From contig NZ_JACIDE010000031.1 in the NCBI RefSeq assembly GCF_014196205.1, forward strand, positions 1-35,284: a stretch of 35,284 nucleotides of DNA. The letters are read 5' to 3'. The position numbers and the translations under genes are program-made. Within the stretch, counting starts at the first letter, position 1; the number at the start of each line of letters is the position of its first letter. This document shows positions 1 to 7,535 of this stretch, piece after piece. This stretch comes from Anoxybacteroides voinovskiense. GTDB lineage: Bacteria > Bacillota > Bacilli > Bacillales > Anoxybacillaceae. A model generated the notes under the pieces. It saw only the letters and a program-made list of their open reading frames with translations. It searched no databases and was not told the DNA's origin.

Positions 1-90
1 TTGTCAGACAAGAACGCATTGGATCAAATGCTTCCTTGGTCAACCACACTCCCTGTTTCATGTATTGCTTTTCATCAGCTAACTAAATAA
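1..90 (+). CDS. C-terminal tail of an unidentified ORF (possible transposase end)
   Basis: The reading frame is open from the window edge to a TAA at 88-90, giving 29 residues with the motif DQMLPW. It is followed at once by a strong hairpin and then by a truncated gene in the same frame. That arrangement suggests the 3' end of an insertion sequence transposase, but the fragment is too short for me to assign a family. The 5' part lies outside the window. Confidence 0.3.
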   Translation: MSDKNALDQMLPWSTTLPVSCIAFHQLTK

Positions 91-97
91 TACCCTA

Positions 98-128
98 AGC
101 CCCGACCTTCCAAAAGGTGGGGGCTATT
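98..128 (+). terminator. Hairpin after the left-edge ORF
   Basis: AGCCCCGACCTT (98-109) pairs with AAGGTGGGGGCT (114-125) over 11 of 12 positions with a 4-nt loop. Only a short ATTTG follows, so the U-tract is poor. It lies 8 nt after the stop codon of the left-edge ORF and may terminate it or mark the end of an inserted element. Confidence 0.5.
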
Positions 129-132
129 TGAC

Positions 133-393
133 GTTTACCCGGTAAAAGCCAGCTCAACATTCGTTATATACTCCAGTAAAGAAGGGGTAGTAGAAGATAT
201 AAACACAAGCCTAGCTGAACAGTGTCCAGGTGTAAAAAAGGTGGTTATAAATGTAAAAAAAGGAGAGAAGGTCTCTCCTCCAAAGGATTTTAGAGGAGAA
301 ATAGGTTATGTTTGGGCTTCAGGGGAAACAGCAGATATTTCTTTCTCCTATTGTCAAACAGCTGCAGGATGTGTCATAGCAAAAATAAGGTAG
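133..393 (+). pseudogene. 3' remnant of an ATP-grasp ligase gene
   Basis: The frame is open from just after the hairpin to TAG at 391-393 but has no plausible start codon or ribosome binding site. The translation holds the blocks YSSKEGVVEDI, CPGVKKVVINVKKGEKV and GEIGYVWASGETADISF. These resemble the C-terminal subdomain of ATP-grasp carboxylate-amine ligases, where an (S/P)KEG-x-I turn, a PGV-x-x-V strand, a K-x-G-D-x-V segment and a GYV-x-x-x-G-x-T/D segment recur (family knowledge). Only about 85 C-terminal residues remain; the catalytic ATP-binding part is missing. It lies between the left-edge ORF and an M20 peptidase, so an insertion or deletion probably removed its 5' end. Assignment is from motif memory only. 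Confidence 0.5.
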
Positions 394-435
394 TAATTTT
401 ACACAATCGATTGGGAGATATAGACCTCATGGCAT

Positions 436-469
436 GCTCTAAACAACCGTGATTTAAGGTGTTTAGAGC
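436..469 (+). repeat. Perfect 10-bp inverted repeat upstream of the peptidase gene
   Basis: GCTCTAAACA (436-445) and TGTTTAGAGC (460-469) are exact reverse complements separated by 14 nt. The repeat ends 64 nt before the likely peptidase start. No U-tract follows, so it is not a classical terminator; it could be an operator or a leader hairpin. Confidence 0.5.
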
Positions 470-533
470 TTCTTTACTGTATGAAATAGAAGTGTTGTGT
501 GATTCACAAACAAAATTTAGTGAGGGTGGAAGT

Positions 534-1904
534 ATGTTAAATGAATTAGATTTGATTTTTCATAAAGAGAAAGAAAGATATATTGAAGATTTAAAGGATT
601 TCCTCAGAATTCCAAGTGTGAGTGGTGTAAGCAACCATATAGGGGATGTGCGAAATGCCGCTCAATTTTTAGCTTCGCATTTAAAGAAGATTGGATTTCC
701 ATATACAGAAATTGTCCAAACAAGCGGCAATCCAATTGTATTTGCGGAATGGATTGTATCGATAGAGAAACCAACGGTATTTATTTATGGTCATTATGAC
801 GTTCAGCCAGTAGGAGATTTATCCCTTTGGGTTAGTCCACCATTCGAACCAGAAATACGTAATGGAAATATTTACGCTCGAGGTGCCAGTGATAACAAAG
901 GACAATTATGGATACATATCACCTTATTAGATGCGTTAGTAAAAGCAAAAGGAAGTCTCCCTTTTAATGTGAAGATAGTCATTGACGGGGAGGAAGAGAT
1001 TGGGAGTCCAAACTTTTTATCCTTTCTAAAGAGCTATAAAGAAAGGCTAGATGCAGATTTCGTACTAATTTCAGATACAGCCATGCTTAGCGAAGACCAA
1101 CCTTCTGTTTGTGTGGGACTACGAGGACTTTTAGGATTTGACATAATTGTTGATGGACCAAGCAAAGACTTGCCATCCGGTCTCTATGGTGGTGCTGTTC
1201 AAAACCCTATTCACGCCCTTATTGAATTGCTCCAATCTATGAAAGATAAACACGGAAGAATCACCATTAATGATTTTTATAACGAGGTAGTACCGATTAC
1301 AAATCAGGAAAGGAAAGAAATGCGATCATTACATGTAGATGACGAAAAAATAGCTGAACAACTCGGTGTTCCTGCATTATTTGGCGAATTCGGTTTTTCC
1401 ACGGTTGAACGACAATGGATACGTCCAACGATAGAGATAAATGGAATTTCAGGGGGGAATAATCAGACGATTATCCCTAGTCGTGCCGTTGCGCATGTCA
1501 CATGTAGGCTTGTGCCTAATCAGAGACCTGAGCAAGTATTTGAATTAATCCAACGGCATGTTTTGCAAAATACACCTGCAGGGGTGCGAGTCACTTTAAA
1601 AAAACATAGTGAGGCATGCCCATATGTTGCACCAATTAATCACCCGGTAATGCAATTAGCTAAACAAGCTTATACCTATGGATACGGAAAAGAAGCTTTA
1701 TGGATTCGCGCTGGCGGTTCAATCCCTGTAGTAGAGATGCTTGCCGGTTGTTTTGGAATCCCAATTGTTCTAATGGGATTTGGACTGCCTACCGCAAACG
1801 TGCATGGACCGAATGAGCATTTTCCTCTAACAAACTTCGAAAAAGGATGGCGAACACTCTCTTGGTTTTTTATTAATATGGAGAAGGTTTTTTGTAATTT
1901 GTAG
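534..1904 (+). CDS. M20/ArgE-family metallo-dipeptidase
   Basis: The 456-residue protein is a typical length for M20 dipeptidases. Di-zinc ligand motifs are visible in order: GHYDVQP (His87, Asp89), GASDNKGQ (Asp120, bridging), DGEEEIGS (catalytic and metal Glu153-155), SDTAM (Asp181) and a C-terminal HGPNEHF histidine. These place it with cytosolic Cys-Gly/X-His dipeptidases that cut dipeptides or deacylate small substrates. The ATG at 534 is preferred over an upstream in-frame ATG at 459 because GAGGGTGG sits just before it and family members begin near the segment FLRIPSVS. It follows a remnant of an ATP-grasp ligase gene, so the pair may once have made and degraded a peptide (inference). 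Base composition looks lower in G+C than in the following genes. Confidence 0.85.
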   Translation: MLNELDLIFHKEKERYIEDLKDFLRIPSVSGVSNHIGDVRNAAQFLASHLKKIGFPYTEIVQTSGNPIVFAEWIVSIEKPTVFIYGHYDVQPVGDLSLWVSPPFEPEIRNGNIYARGASDNKGQLWIHITLLDALVKAKGSLPFNVKIVIDGEEEIGSPNFLSFLKSYKERLDADFVLISDTAMLSEDQPSVCVGLRGLLGFDIIVDGPSKDLPSGLYGGAVQNPIHALIELLQSMKDKHGRITINDFYNEVVPITNQERKEMRSLHVDDEKIAEQLGVPALFGEFGFSTVERQWIRPTIEINGISGGNNQTIIPSRAVAHVTCRLVPNQRPEQVFELIQRHVLQNTPAGVRVTLKKHSEACPYVAPINHPVMQLAKQAYTYGYGKEALWIRAGGSIPVVEMLAGCFGIPIVLMGFGLPTANVHGPNEHFPLTNFEKGWRTLSWFFINMEKVFCNL

Positions 1905-2221
1905 AACAAGTGTGTTTAGCCACAATATTGGTGTTCCATTGCACAAATCTCCAGTTTGAAATTACTCACAGCAAAAAGAGCCGCTTTGTTTTATTGCGGC
2001 TCTTTGTTATGAAGGGATGCTTCCATTTCTTTTGATAATCAGCACTTCCGCATTTTCATCCACTCCTATTTTATGGTTATTATACCTCCTTCGCATAAGA
2101 ATTGAAACGACTTTCATCATTATAAAAATACGCCTTGAGTCGTAGTTGAAAATATAGCTATAGGACATGATGAACAAAGATGAGAATCGGTAAGATGAAA
2201 GCAAGGAAGGAGGCGAAAGGG
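1905..2221. other. Intergenic region before the lia operon
   Basis: This 317-nt stretch has no convincing plus-strand gene. It holds the terminator at 1974-2007, a weak minus-strand reading frame ending at 2007, and presumably the LiaR-controlled promoter of the next operon. The 6-bp inverted repeat ACGACT (2107-2112) / AGTCGT (2138-2143) is the only dyad I see near that promoter. I could not fix -35 and -10 hexamers with confidence. Confidence 0.4.
1974..2007. terminator. Bidirectional rho-independent terminator
   Basis: AAAGAGCCGC pairs with GCGGCTCTTT around an 11-nt loop. On the plus strand it follows the dipeptidase gene. On the minus strand the T-run is longer (TTTTTGC), so it may work better for leftward transcription. 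Confidence 0.8.
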
Positions 2222-2572
2222 ATGTTAAAAAAAATCGGGTTATTGCTTGCAGGTGGAATTGCGGTGCTCGTGCTTATGTTTCACCTCGGTCCGCTCGTTG
2301 GGTTAGCGATCAGCTTGGCGATTTTGTACTATGCGGTCAAAAAGTTTTTCAAAGCCGATTCGACGTTCGGCAAAATCGTTTGGGCGCTGATTGGCTTGGC
2401 TGCGCTGATGGTGAGCGTCTCGAATGTACCAGCGCTTATTGCCATTGTAGCAGCGTATGTGCTTTATGTCGTGTATAAAAAATGGAACGAACCGAAAGAA
2501 GTAGTGCAAGTCGTTGACGATCCGTTCGTTCATTTTGAAAAGCAATGGGCAGAACTACAAAAACATTATTAA
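2222..2572 (+). CDS. liaI: LiaI-like small membrane protein
   Basis: A 116-residue protein with hydrophobic segments at about 7-22, 22-40 and 53-85, then a charged cytoplasmic tail (KKWNEPKEV...). It sits directly before a PspA/LiaH gene, as LiaI does in the B. subtilis lia operon. There the membrane protein anchors LiaH at the membrane during cell-envelope stress (established for B. subtilis). The start at 2222 is chosen over the ATG at 2180 because AAGGAGG lies 8 nt upstream. Sequence similarity to LiaI itself is weak by eye; the call rests on size, topology and position. Related firmicute proteins are annotated as Lmo0954-family membrane proteins. Confidence 0.65.
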   Translation: MLKKIGLLLAGGIAVLVLMFHLGPLVGLAISLAILYYAVKKFFKADSTFGKIVWALIGLAALMVSVSNVPALIAIVAAYVLYVVYKKWNEPKEVVQVVDDPFVHFEKQWAELQKHY

Positions 2573-2586
2573 AGGAGCGAAGAACA

Positions 2587-3210
2587 ATGGGGTTACTTTC
2601 TCGCATGAAAACGATGATTTCAGCAGATATTCATGAATGGTTGGACGAAAAAGAAAAGAAAAATCCGATTGCGGTGCTAAATGAATACTTACGCCAATGC
2701 GAACAAGAAGTAGAAAAAGTACGGAAGCTGCTGGAACGGCAATACTTGCTGAAAGAGCAGTTTACACGCGAATATCGCGAAGCTATACAGCTTGCGGAAA
2801 AGCGGAAGAAACAGGCGGATATTGCCTCAAAAGCTGGTGAGTCAGAGTTGTTTACGTTTGCGTCTCATGAGCAAATGCAGTACGAAGAGCGAGCGACGAG
2901 ATTAAAGCAATTGCTTGAGCAAACAAACGAACAGCTATTGGAACTAGAGAAAAAATACGAACAAATGAAACATCAACTAAAAGATATGCATATGCGCCGC
3001 ATGGAGCTGATGGGGCGAGAAAATATCGCACGGGCGCATTACCGCATGAATCGAGTGCTAGACGGATATACAAGCCCGACGCTTTCTGCGTTTGCGGATA
3101 CAGAGTCATATTTAGAACGCCTCGAGCAACAAGTACAGTCAGACTATTATCGCCATACGATTGATGCTCGCATTGCCGAATTAGAAAAGCGGTTGCAGCA
3201 AGAGCAATAA
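2587..3210 (+). CDS. liaH: PspA/IM30-family phage-shock protein (LiaH)
   Basis: A 207-residue, highly charged and almost wholly helical protein. It begins MGLLSRMKTMISADIHEWLDEKEKKNP-like and continues as a long coiled coil rich in Glu, Lys, Gln and Arg, as in PspA/IM30/Vipp1 proteins. These form large rings that bind stressed membranes. The start ATG at 2587 follows AAAGGAG; a longer in-frame ORF from 2545 would overlap the preceding gene and lacks the conserved N-terminus. It lies 14 nt after liaI and is followed by an attenuating terminator. It should therefore be made in excess over the downstream signalling genes. Confidence 0.9.
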   Translation: MGLLSRMKTMISADIHEWLDEKEKKNPIAVLNEYLRQCEQEVEKVRKLLERQYLLKEQFTREYREAIQLAEKRKKQADIASKAGESELFTFASHEQMQYEERATRLKQLLEQTNEQLLELEKKYEQMKHQLKDMHMRRMELMGRENIARAHYRMNRVLDGYTSPTLSAFADTESYLERLEQQVQSDYYRHTIDARIAELEKRLQQEQ

Positions 3211-3221
3211 ACATATATGCT

Positions 3222-3248
3222 AAAGGCGTACGTTGTTGCGCCTTTTTC
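3222..3248 (+). terminator. Attenuating terminator between liaH and liaF
   Basis: AAAGGCG (3222-3228) pairs with CGCCTTT (3239-3245), followed by TTCG. It splits the operon into a liaI-liaH part and a read-through part, matching the two transcript sizes known for the B. subtilis lia operon. Confidence 0.75.
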
Positions 3249-3287
3249 GTTTTATGGAGGAACTTACATCTGAAAGGGGGAAGCCCC

Positions 3288-4013
3288 ATGGATCAACAAA
3301 AAACGACCGACTATGTCAGTTGGGTGGTACTGCTTGCGCTCGTTATTTTTGCGATGGAAATTTCGTTTTTTCATCCAGGCATTGTTTTTTCTGTTCTTTT
3401 TTCGGCAGGATTGATTTATATAGGGAGAAAAAAATGGCATCGGAAACTTGGCAAAATCGCCTTCTGGCTTGGGTGCGTCGGTCTTGTTGTGCATGTGTTC
3501 ACGATGATCACGGTTAGGTTTTTGCTTGTCGCACTATTGTTGTATGCGATTATCCAATTTGCTCAATCGAAGCGACGCCCTGCCGTTATTCGTCCAGAGA
3601 TGGAAACAAGCCATGCAGAAACAGAACTCGTTTTTCGTCGGCCGCTTTTTCAAAACATGTTGTTCGGTCGGCAAAAAACACCGGAGTATGCTTATGAATG
3701 GAGCGACGTGAATATTCAAACAGGCATTGGCGATACAGTTATTGATTTAAGCTATGCGGTTGTTCCGAAAGGGGAAGCGGTCATCGTTGTTCGTGGATGG
3801 ATTGGCAATGTGCACATTTTCGTTCCGTACGAAATGGAAGTGAGCGTTGTCCATTCGGTGTTATTTGGGGCAGCGTCTATTTTTTCGAGAGAAACGGAAC
3901 GGCTATGGAACCAAACGTTTATTTATCAAACGCCAGCGTATGAAACTGCCGAACAGAGGCTAAAAATCATCACCTCAATGGCGATCGGAAACGTTGAGGT
4001 GAAACGAATATGA
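3288..4013 (+). CDS. liaF: LiaF, negative regulator of the LiaRS system
   Basis: A 241-residue protein with membrane segments in the first ~100 residues (VVLLALVIFAMEISFF, VFSVLFSAGLIYI, IAFWLGCVGLVVHVF, FLLVALLLYAI). A soluble C-terminal domain follows, with the pattern DVNIQTGIGDTVIDLSYAVVP and IRGWIGNVHIFVPYE-like beta repeats of the DUF2154/LiaF C-terminal family. LiaF holds the LiaS kinase inactive without envelope stress (known in B. subtilis). The start ATG at 3288 follows GAAAGGGGG. Its last bases overlap the next start codon (ATGA), so it is translationally coupled to liaS. No liaG gene lies between liaH and liaF. Confidence 0.9.
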   Translation: MDQQKTTDYVSWVVLLALVIFAMEISFFHPGIVFSVLFSAGLIYIGRKKWHRKLGKIAFWLGCVGLVVHVFTMITVRFLLVALLLYAIIQFAQSKRRPAVIRPEMETSHAETELVFRRPLFQNMLFGRQKTPEYAYEWSDVNIQTGIGDTVIDLSYAVVPKGEAVIVVRGWIGNVHIFVPYEMEVSVVHSVLFGAASIFSRETERLWNQTFIYQTPAYETAEQRLKIITSMAIGNVEVKRI

Positions 4014-5017
4014 ACCGGCATATTGTTGGGGCCCTTCTACTCGCTTTTACCGTTTCGGTTGTATCATTTCTTTCATACGTTCTCACGTTTCCGCCTACGG
4101 AATGGTCGGCACTATGGAACGAAACAGTGCTTGGAGTGCCGTTTGTCCTCTTTTTGTTTATGGCAAGTGGCGGTATTGGCGTGCTTTTTGGCATTTCATT
4201 CGATTGGTTTTGGCGAAAACAATGGCGAGCGGTTGAACATGCGTTGCTTCAAATGGAACAAGGGAATATAGAGCTATCACGCAAACAAACAGCAAAAGAA
4301 CTGAATGATGTGTGGGAGAGAATAGAAAAGCTGCAAAAGCATTGGCTCGAACAGACGAAGCGTACCCAAAAACTAGCGACAGAAAAAGTGGAAAACGAAG
4401 AAGAACTCATCGAGCGAATTATTTCAGAAGAACGAAACCGTCTAGCGCGCGAATTGCATGATTCGGTAAGCCAACAGCTATTTGCGGCATCGATGATGAT
4501 GTCCGCGCTGATGGAAACGTATACAGGAAGCGAACAAGGGAAAAAGCAATTGAAGCTCGTCGAACAAATGATTCACCAATCCCAACTGGAAATGCGGGCA
4601 TTGTTGCTGCATTTACGGCCTGTACAGCTGAAAGGAAAATCGCTCCAAGACGGGATGAAGGAACTGTTAACGGAACTTGAACAAAAAGTGCCGATGGAGA
4701 TCAAGTGGAAAATAGAAGAGGTGACACTCGATCGTGGAGTGGAAGATCATTTATTTCGCATTTTGCAAGAATCGGTGTCCAATACGCTCCGTCATGCGAA
4801 AGCGAACATGTTAGAAGTGTTGTTGCTTGAGCGAGATGGGTTTGTCCTTTTGCGCGTGTCGGATGATGGAGTTGGCTTTGATGTCGAACGGACAAAAAGC
4901 GGCTCTTACGGCTTGCAACATATGTACGAACGAGCGGCTGAAATTGGTGGGACGTTGAAAATCGTAAGCATAAAAAATAAAGGGACGCGTTTAGAAGTGA
5001 AAGTACCGCTTGTGTAA
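4010..5017 (+). CDS. liaS: LiaS sensor histidine kinase
   Basis: A 335-residue NarL-type kinase. Two N-terminal membrane helices (about 7-27 and 41-62) bracket a very short extracellular loop, the intramembrane-sensing layout. A HAMP-like and coiled linker follows, then the HisKA_3 motif [16 protein letters not shown] with the phospho-acceptor His150. The HATPase has its N-box ([15 protein letters not shown]) and G1 box (VSDDGVGF). It should phosphorylate the LiaR encoded 13 nt downstream. It overlaps liaF by 4 nt. Confidence 0.93.
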   Translation: MNRHIVGALLLAFTVSVVSFLSYVLTFPPTEWSALWNETVLGVPFVLFLFMASGGIGVLFGISFDWFWRKQWRAVEHALLQMEQGNIELSRKQTAKELNDVWERIEKLQKHWLEQTKRTQKLATEKVENEEELIERIISEERNRLARELHDSVSQQLFAASMMMSALMETYTGSEQGKKQLKLVEQMIHQSQLEMRALLLHLRPVQLKGKSLQDGMKELLTELEQKVPMEIKWKIEEVTLDRGVEDHLFRILQESVSNTLRHAKANMLEVLLLERDGFVLLRVSDDGVGFDVERTKSGSYGLQHMYERAAEIGGTLKIVSIKNKGTRLEVKVPLV

Positions 5018-5030
5018 GGGAGGAAGCTAT

Positions 5031-5657
5031 ATGATTAAAGTATTGCTTGTCGATGACCATGAAATGGTGCGGCTTGGTGTTTCTGCGTATTTATCTGCCC
5101 AGCCAGATATGGAAGTCGTCGGGGAAGCAGAAAGCGGAGAAAAAGGGATTGAACTTGCTCTTCAGCTTCGCCCGGATATTATTTTAATGGATTTAGTGAT
5201 GGAGCCGATGGACGGCATTGAAGCGACGAAACAAATTATCAGCGCTTGGCCGGAAGCAAAAATTATGATCGTGACAAGTTTTTTAGACGATGATAAAGTA
5301 TATCCAGCGATTGAAGCAGGGGCAATCAGTTATATGTTGAAAACGTCGAAAGCAAGCGAAATTGCGAATGCGATTCGTGCCACATTTTATGGGCAATCGG
5401 TATTCGAACCAGAAGTAACGGGAAAGATGATGAACAATAGGCGAAAGCAATCGCTTCCACACGAGCAATTGACGAGCCGTGAGATGGAAGTATTGTTGTT
5501 AATTGCGCAAGGAAAAACAAACCAAGAAATTGCCGAGGAGTTGTTTATTTCATTAAAAACGGTCAAAGTCCACGTCAGCAATATTTTAGCAAAACTAGAC
5601 GTCCAAGACCGGACGCAAGCGGTCATTTATGCGTTTAAACATGGATTGGTTAAATAA
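5031..5657 (+). CDS. liaR: LiaR response regulator, NarL/LuxR family
   Basis: A 208-residue regulator. The receiver domain has acidic VDDHE at 8-11, phospho-acceptor Asp54 in ILMDLVM, and the switch Thr/Lys region ([15 protein letters not shown]). The C-terminal LuxR helix-turn-helix runs at about 145-200 ([22 protein letters not shown], then [12 protein letters not shown]). The start ATG at 5031 follows GGGAGGAAG; the longer frame from 5010 overlaps liaS and lacks the conserved N-terminus. As the last gene of the operon it presumably activates the liaI promoter on cell-wall antibiotic stress, as in B. subtilis. Confidence 0.95.
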   Translation: MIKVLLVDDHEMVRLGVSAYLSAQPDMEVVGEAESGEKGIELALQLRPDIILMDLVMEPMDGIEATKQIISAWPEAKIMIVTSFLDDDKVYPAIEAGAISYMLKTSKASEIANAIRATFYGQSVFEPEVTGKMMNNRRKQSLPHEQLTSREMEVLLLIAQGKTNQEIAEELFISLKTVKVHVSNILAKLDVQDRTQAVIYAFKHGLVK

Positions 5658-5658
5658 T

Positions 5659-5690
5659 GCTCGCTTTTATGGCGAGATTTTTTTATTTTT
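5659..5690 (+). terminator. Terminator after liaR
   Basis: CTCGC (5660-5664) pairs with GCGAG (5672-5676), followed by a long run of T residues. The stem is short, but position and U-tract fit. Confidence 0.65.
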
Positions 5691-5693
5691 TGC

Positions 5694-5724
5694 TTTACAT
5701 TGACGTTACGTAAACGTTTATGAT
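5694..5724 (+). promoter_or_regulatory. MerR-type promoter with 19-bp spacer
   Basis: TTTACA (5694-5699) and TATGAT (5719-5724) are separated by 19 bp. The spacer carries the dyad ACGTT-ACGTA-AACGT. An over-long spacer with an internal dyad is the hallmark of promoters bound and untwisted by MerR-family activators. It lies 22 nt before the MerR-family gene, implying autoregulation. Confidence 0.7.
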
Positions 5725-5746
5725 GAAATTGTCAGGAGGTGAGCGC

Positions 5747-6508
5747 ATGGAATATACGGTGCAGCAACTAGCGAAATTGGCAGGGATTACGAGCCGAACG
5801 CTACGATATTATGATGAAATCGGTCTTTTGAAGCCAGCGAGAGTAAACGCCTCAGGCTATCGCATATACGGACCGAAAGAGGTCGACCAACTCCAGCAAA
5901 TTTTGTTTTATCGCGAACTTGGGGTTGATTTAGAAACGATTAAGCAAATCCTCACCTCCCCGTCATTTGATGACGTACAGGCATTGAAGCAGCATCGCGA
6001 AAAACTCTTGGCAGAACGGAGGCGGTTAGAGGCGCTAATCGCCAATGTCGAAAAAACGCTATTAGCGAAAGAAGGGAGAATCATCATGAGCGACAAAGAA
6101 AAATTTGAGGCGTTTAAGCAGCAGCTCATTGACGAGAACGAACGGAAATATGGCAAAGAAATTCGGGAAAAATACGGCGATGAGCAAGTGAACAAATCAA
6201 ACGAAAAAGTAAAAAATATGACGCAAGCACAATATGAAGAAGCGACAAAGCTCGGCGAAGAAGTATTGCGCGTATTGCATGAAGCGTTTTTGACGGGCGA
6301 CCCAGCGGGAGAGCTTGCGCAAAAAGCAGCGGACTTGCATCGCCAATGGTTGGGCTATTTTTGGGATCATTACTCAAAAGAAGCGCATGCGGGATTGGCG
6401 CAAATGTATGTCGATGACGAACGATTTAAAGCATACTACGACAAAAAACAATCGGGAATGGCGGAATTCCTTCGTGATGCGATTTTCATTTATACAGGAA
6501 AAAAATAA
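5747..6508 (+). CDS. MerR-family regulator with TipAS antibiotic-recognition domain
   Basis: A 253-residue protein. The N-terminal MerR helix-turn-helix has YTVQQLAKLAGITSRTLRYYDEIGLL, then the wing (GYRIYG) and a dimerisation helix to about residue 105. The C-terminal ~140 residues (EKFEAFKQ..., YGDEQVNKSNEKV, HRQWLGYFW, YVDDERFKAYYDK) match the TipAS fold of TipAL, Mta and SkgA-like multidrug sensors. It would sense bulky drugs or peptides and activate its own promoter and perhaps an efflux gene elsewhere; no pump gene is adjacent. The start at 5747 follows AGGAGGTGAGC. Confidence 0.9.
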   Translation: MEYTVQQLAKLAGITSRTLRYYDEIGLLKPARVNASGYRIYGPKEVDQLQQILFYRELGVDLETIKQILTSPSFDDVQALKQHREKLLAERRRLEALIANVEKTLLAKEGRIIMSDKEKFEAFKQQLIDENERKYGKEIREKYGDEQVNKSNEKVKNMTQAQYEEATKLGEEVLRVLHEAFLTGDPAGELAQKAADLHRQWLGYFWDHYSKEAHAGLAQMYVDDERFKAYYDKKQSGMAEFLRDAIFIYTGKK

Positions 6509-6541
6509 GGCGAAGAGCAGTTTCTTCGCCTTATTTTTTCA
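6499..6541. terminator. Bidirectional terminator between the MerR gene and fhuG
   Basis: AAATAAGGCGAAGA pairs with a near-perfect CTTCGCCTTATTT across a short loop and is flanked by A- and T-runs. It serves the converging MerR-family gene and the siderophore operon. Confidence 0.85.
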
Positions 6542-7535
6542 ACAATAAGTAAACAAAATACGGCGCACCAATGAGAGAAACAATCGTGCCAGCAGGGATA
6601 GACACATCGACGAGATTTCGTCCGATAGTATCAGCGACCAGTAAGAACCAGCCACCGAGAAGAAGCGCGAGTGGAAGGAAAAGCTGGTACCGCGGTCCGA
6701 CGAGCGATTTTGCCATATGTGGAGCCATCAATCCGATAAAGGCAATTCCTCCGGTGACGGAAACGGCCGAAGCAGCGAGTGCAACGGCAGCGATTAGAAA
6801 CGAAAGTCGCTCTTTTTCAATCGCTATGCCAATTCCAATGACGGCTGGCTCGCTTAATTCCAATACATTCAGCCGATTTGCTTTATAAAAAATAAATGGG
6901 ATAAGCACGATTAACCATGGAAGCAATGCGAAAATAAACGGCCAGTCATCTCCCCAAATATTGCCGGCGAGCCATTTCGCAATAAAATCTACTTTCATTC
7001 GCTCAGCCGATGAAATAAGGACAATCATCGCTCCAGAGAGCGCCATCGAAAAGCCGACCCCGATGAGCACAACCTTTACTGGCTGAAGCCCTTCGTTTTT
7101 TTTGTACGATAAAAGGTAAATCATATACGCTGTACATAATGCACCGACAAACGCAACGAGTGGAATCCAGTAGACGAACGCATTTGCATCGACAGGGAAA
7201 AACAAAAAGAAAATCGCCACCCCTATCCCTGCGCCAGAATGAATGCCTAAAATGCCAGGGTCGGCTAAGTCGTTCCGGGTGATTCCTTGCAAAATCGCTC
7301 CAGACAACGCCAAAGACATACCTGCGAGCAGCGTGATCATAATGCGCGGGAGACGAACCGAAAATAAAATGAACTCTTCCTTAAACGTCCCTTGTCCGAA
7401 CAGAGTTGGGAGAATCCGATCAAACGAAAGAGAGGCATATCCTGTCCCCATCCCAACAACAATGGTTGCAAAAATAAGTACTAGCAAACCGAACGTAAGA
7501 AGGCGTTGCCGTTTGAGGAGCGTTGGTTGAATCAT
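6531..7535 (-). CDS. fhuG: FecCD-family siderophore ABC permease (FhuG type)
   Basis: A 334-residue multi-spanning permease with about ten hydrophobic segments. It carries the family motifs VRLPRIMITLLAGMSLALSGAILQG, GIHSGAGIGVA and GGIAFIGLMAPHMAKSLVG; the last is the ABC-ATPase coupling region. It would form a heterodimer with the upstream permease and move ferric hydroxamate across the membrane. The start ATG overlaps the upstream gene's stop (ATGA), and GGAGGGACG precedes it. It is the last gene of the operon. The Fhu subtype is taken from the neighbouring binding protein. Confidence 0.85.
   Translation of the reverse strand: MIQPTLLKRQRLLTFGLLVLIFATIVVGMGTGYASLSFDRILPTLFGQGTFKEEFILFSVRLPRIMITLLAGMSLALSGAILQGITRNDLADPGILGIHSGAGIGVAIFFLFFPVDANAFVYWIPLVAFVGALCTAYMIYLLSYKKNEGLQPVKVVLIGVGFSMALSGAMIVLISSAERMKVDFIAKWLAGNIWGDDWPFIFALLPWLIVLIPFIFYKANRLNVLELSEPAVIGIGIAIEKERLSFLIAAVALAASAVSVTGGIAFIGLMAPHMAKSLVGPRYQLFLPLALLLGGWFLLVADTIGRNLVDVSIPAGTIVSLIGAPYFVYLLLKK

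Noticed and set aside
2852-3289. Minus-strand 145-codon frame opposite liaH
   Set aside because: Shadow of a strongly supported PspA-type gene; it runs through the liaH-liaF terminator.
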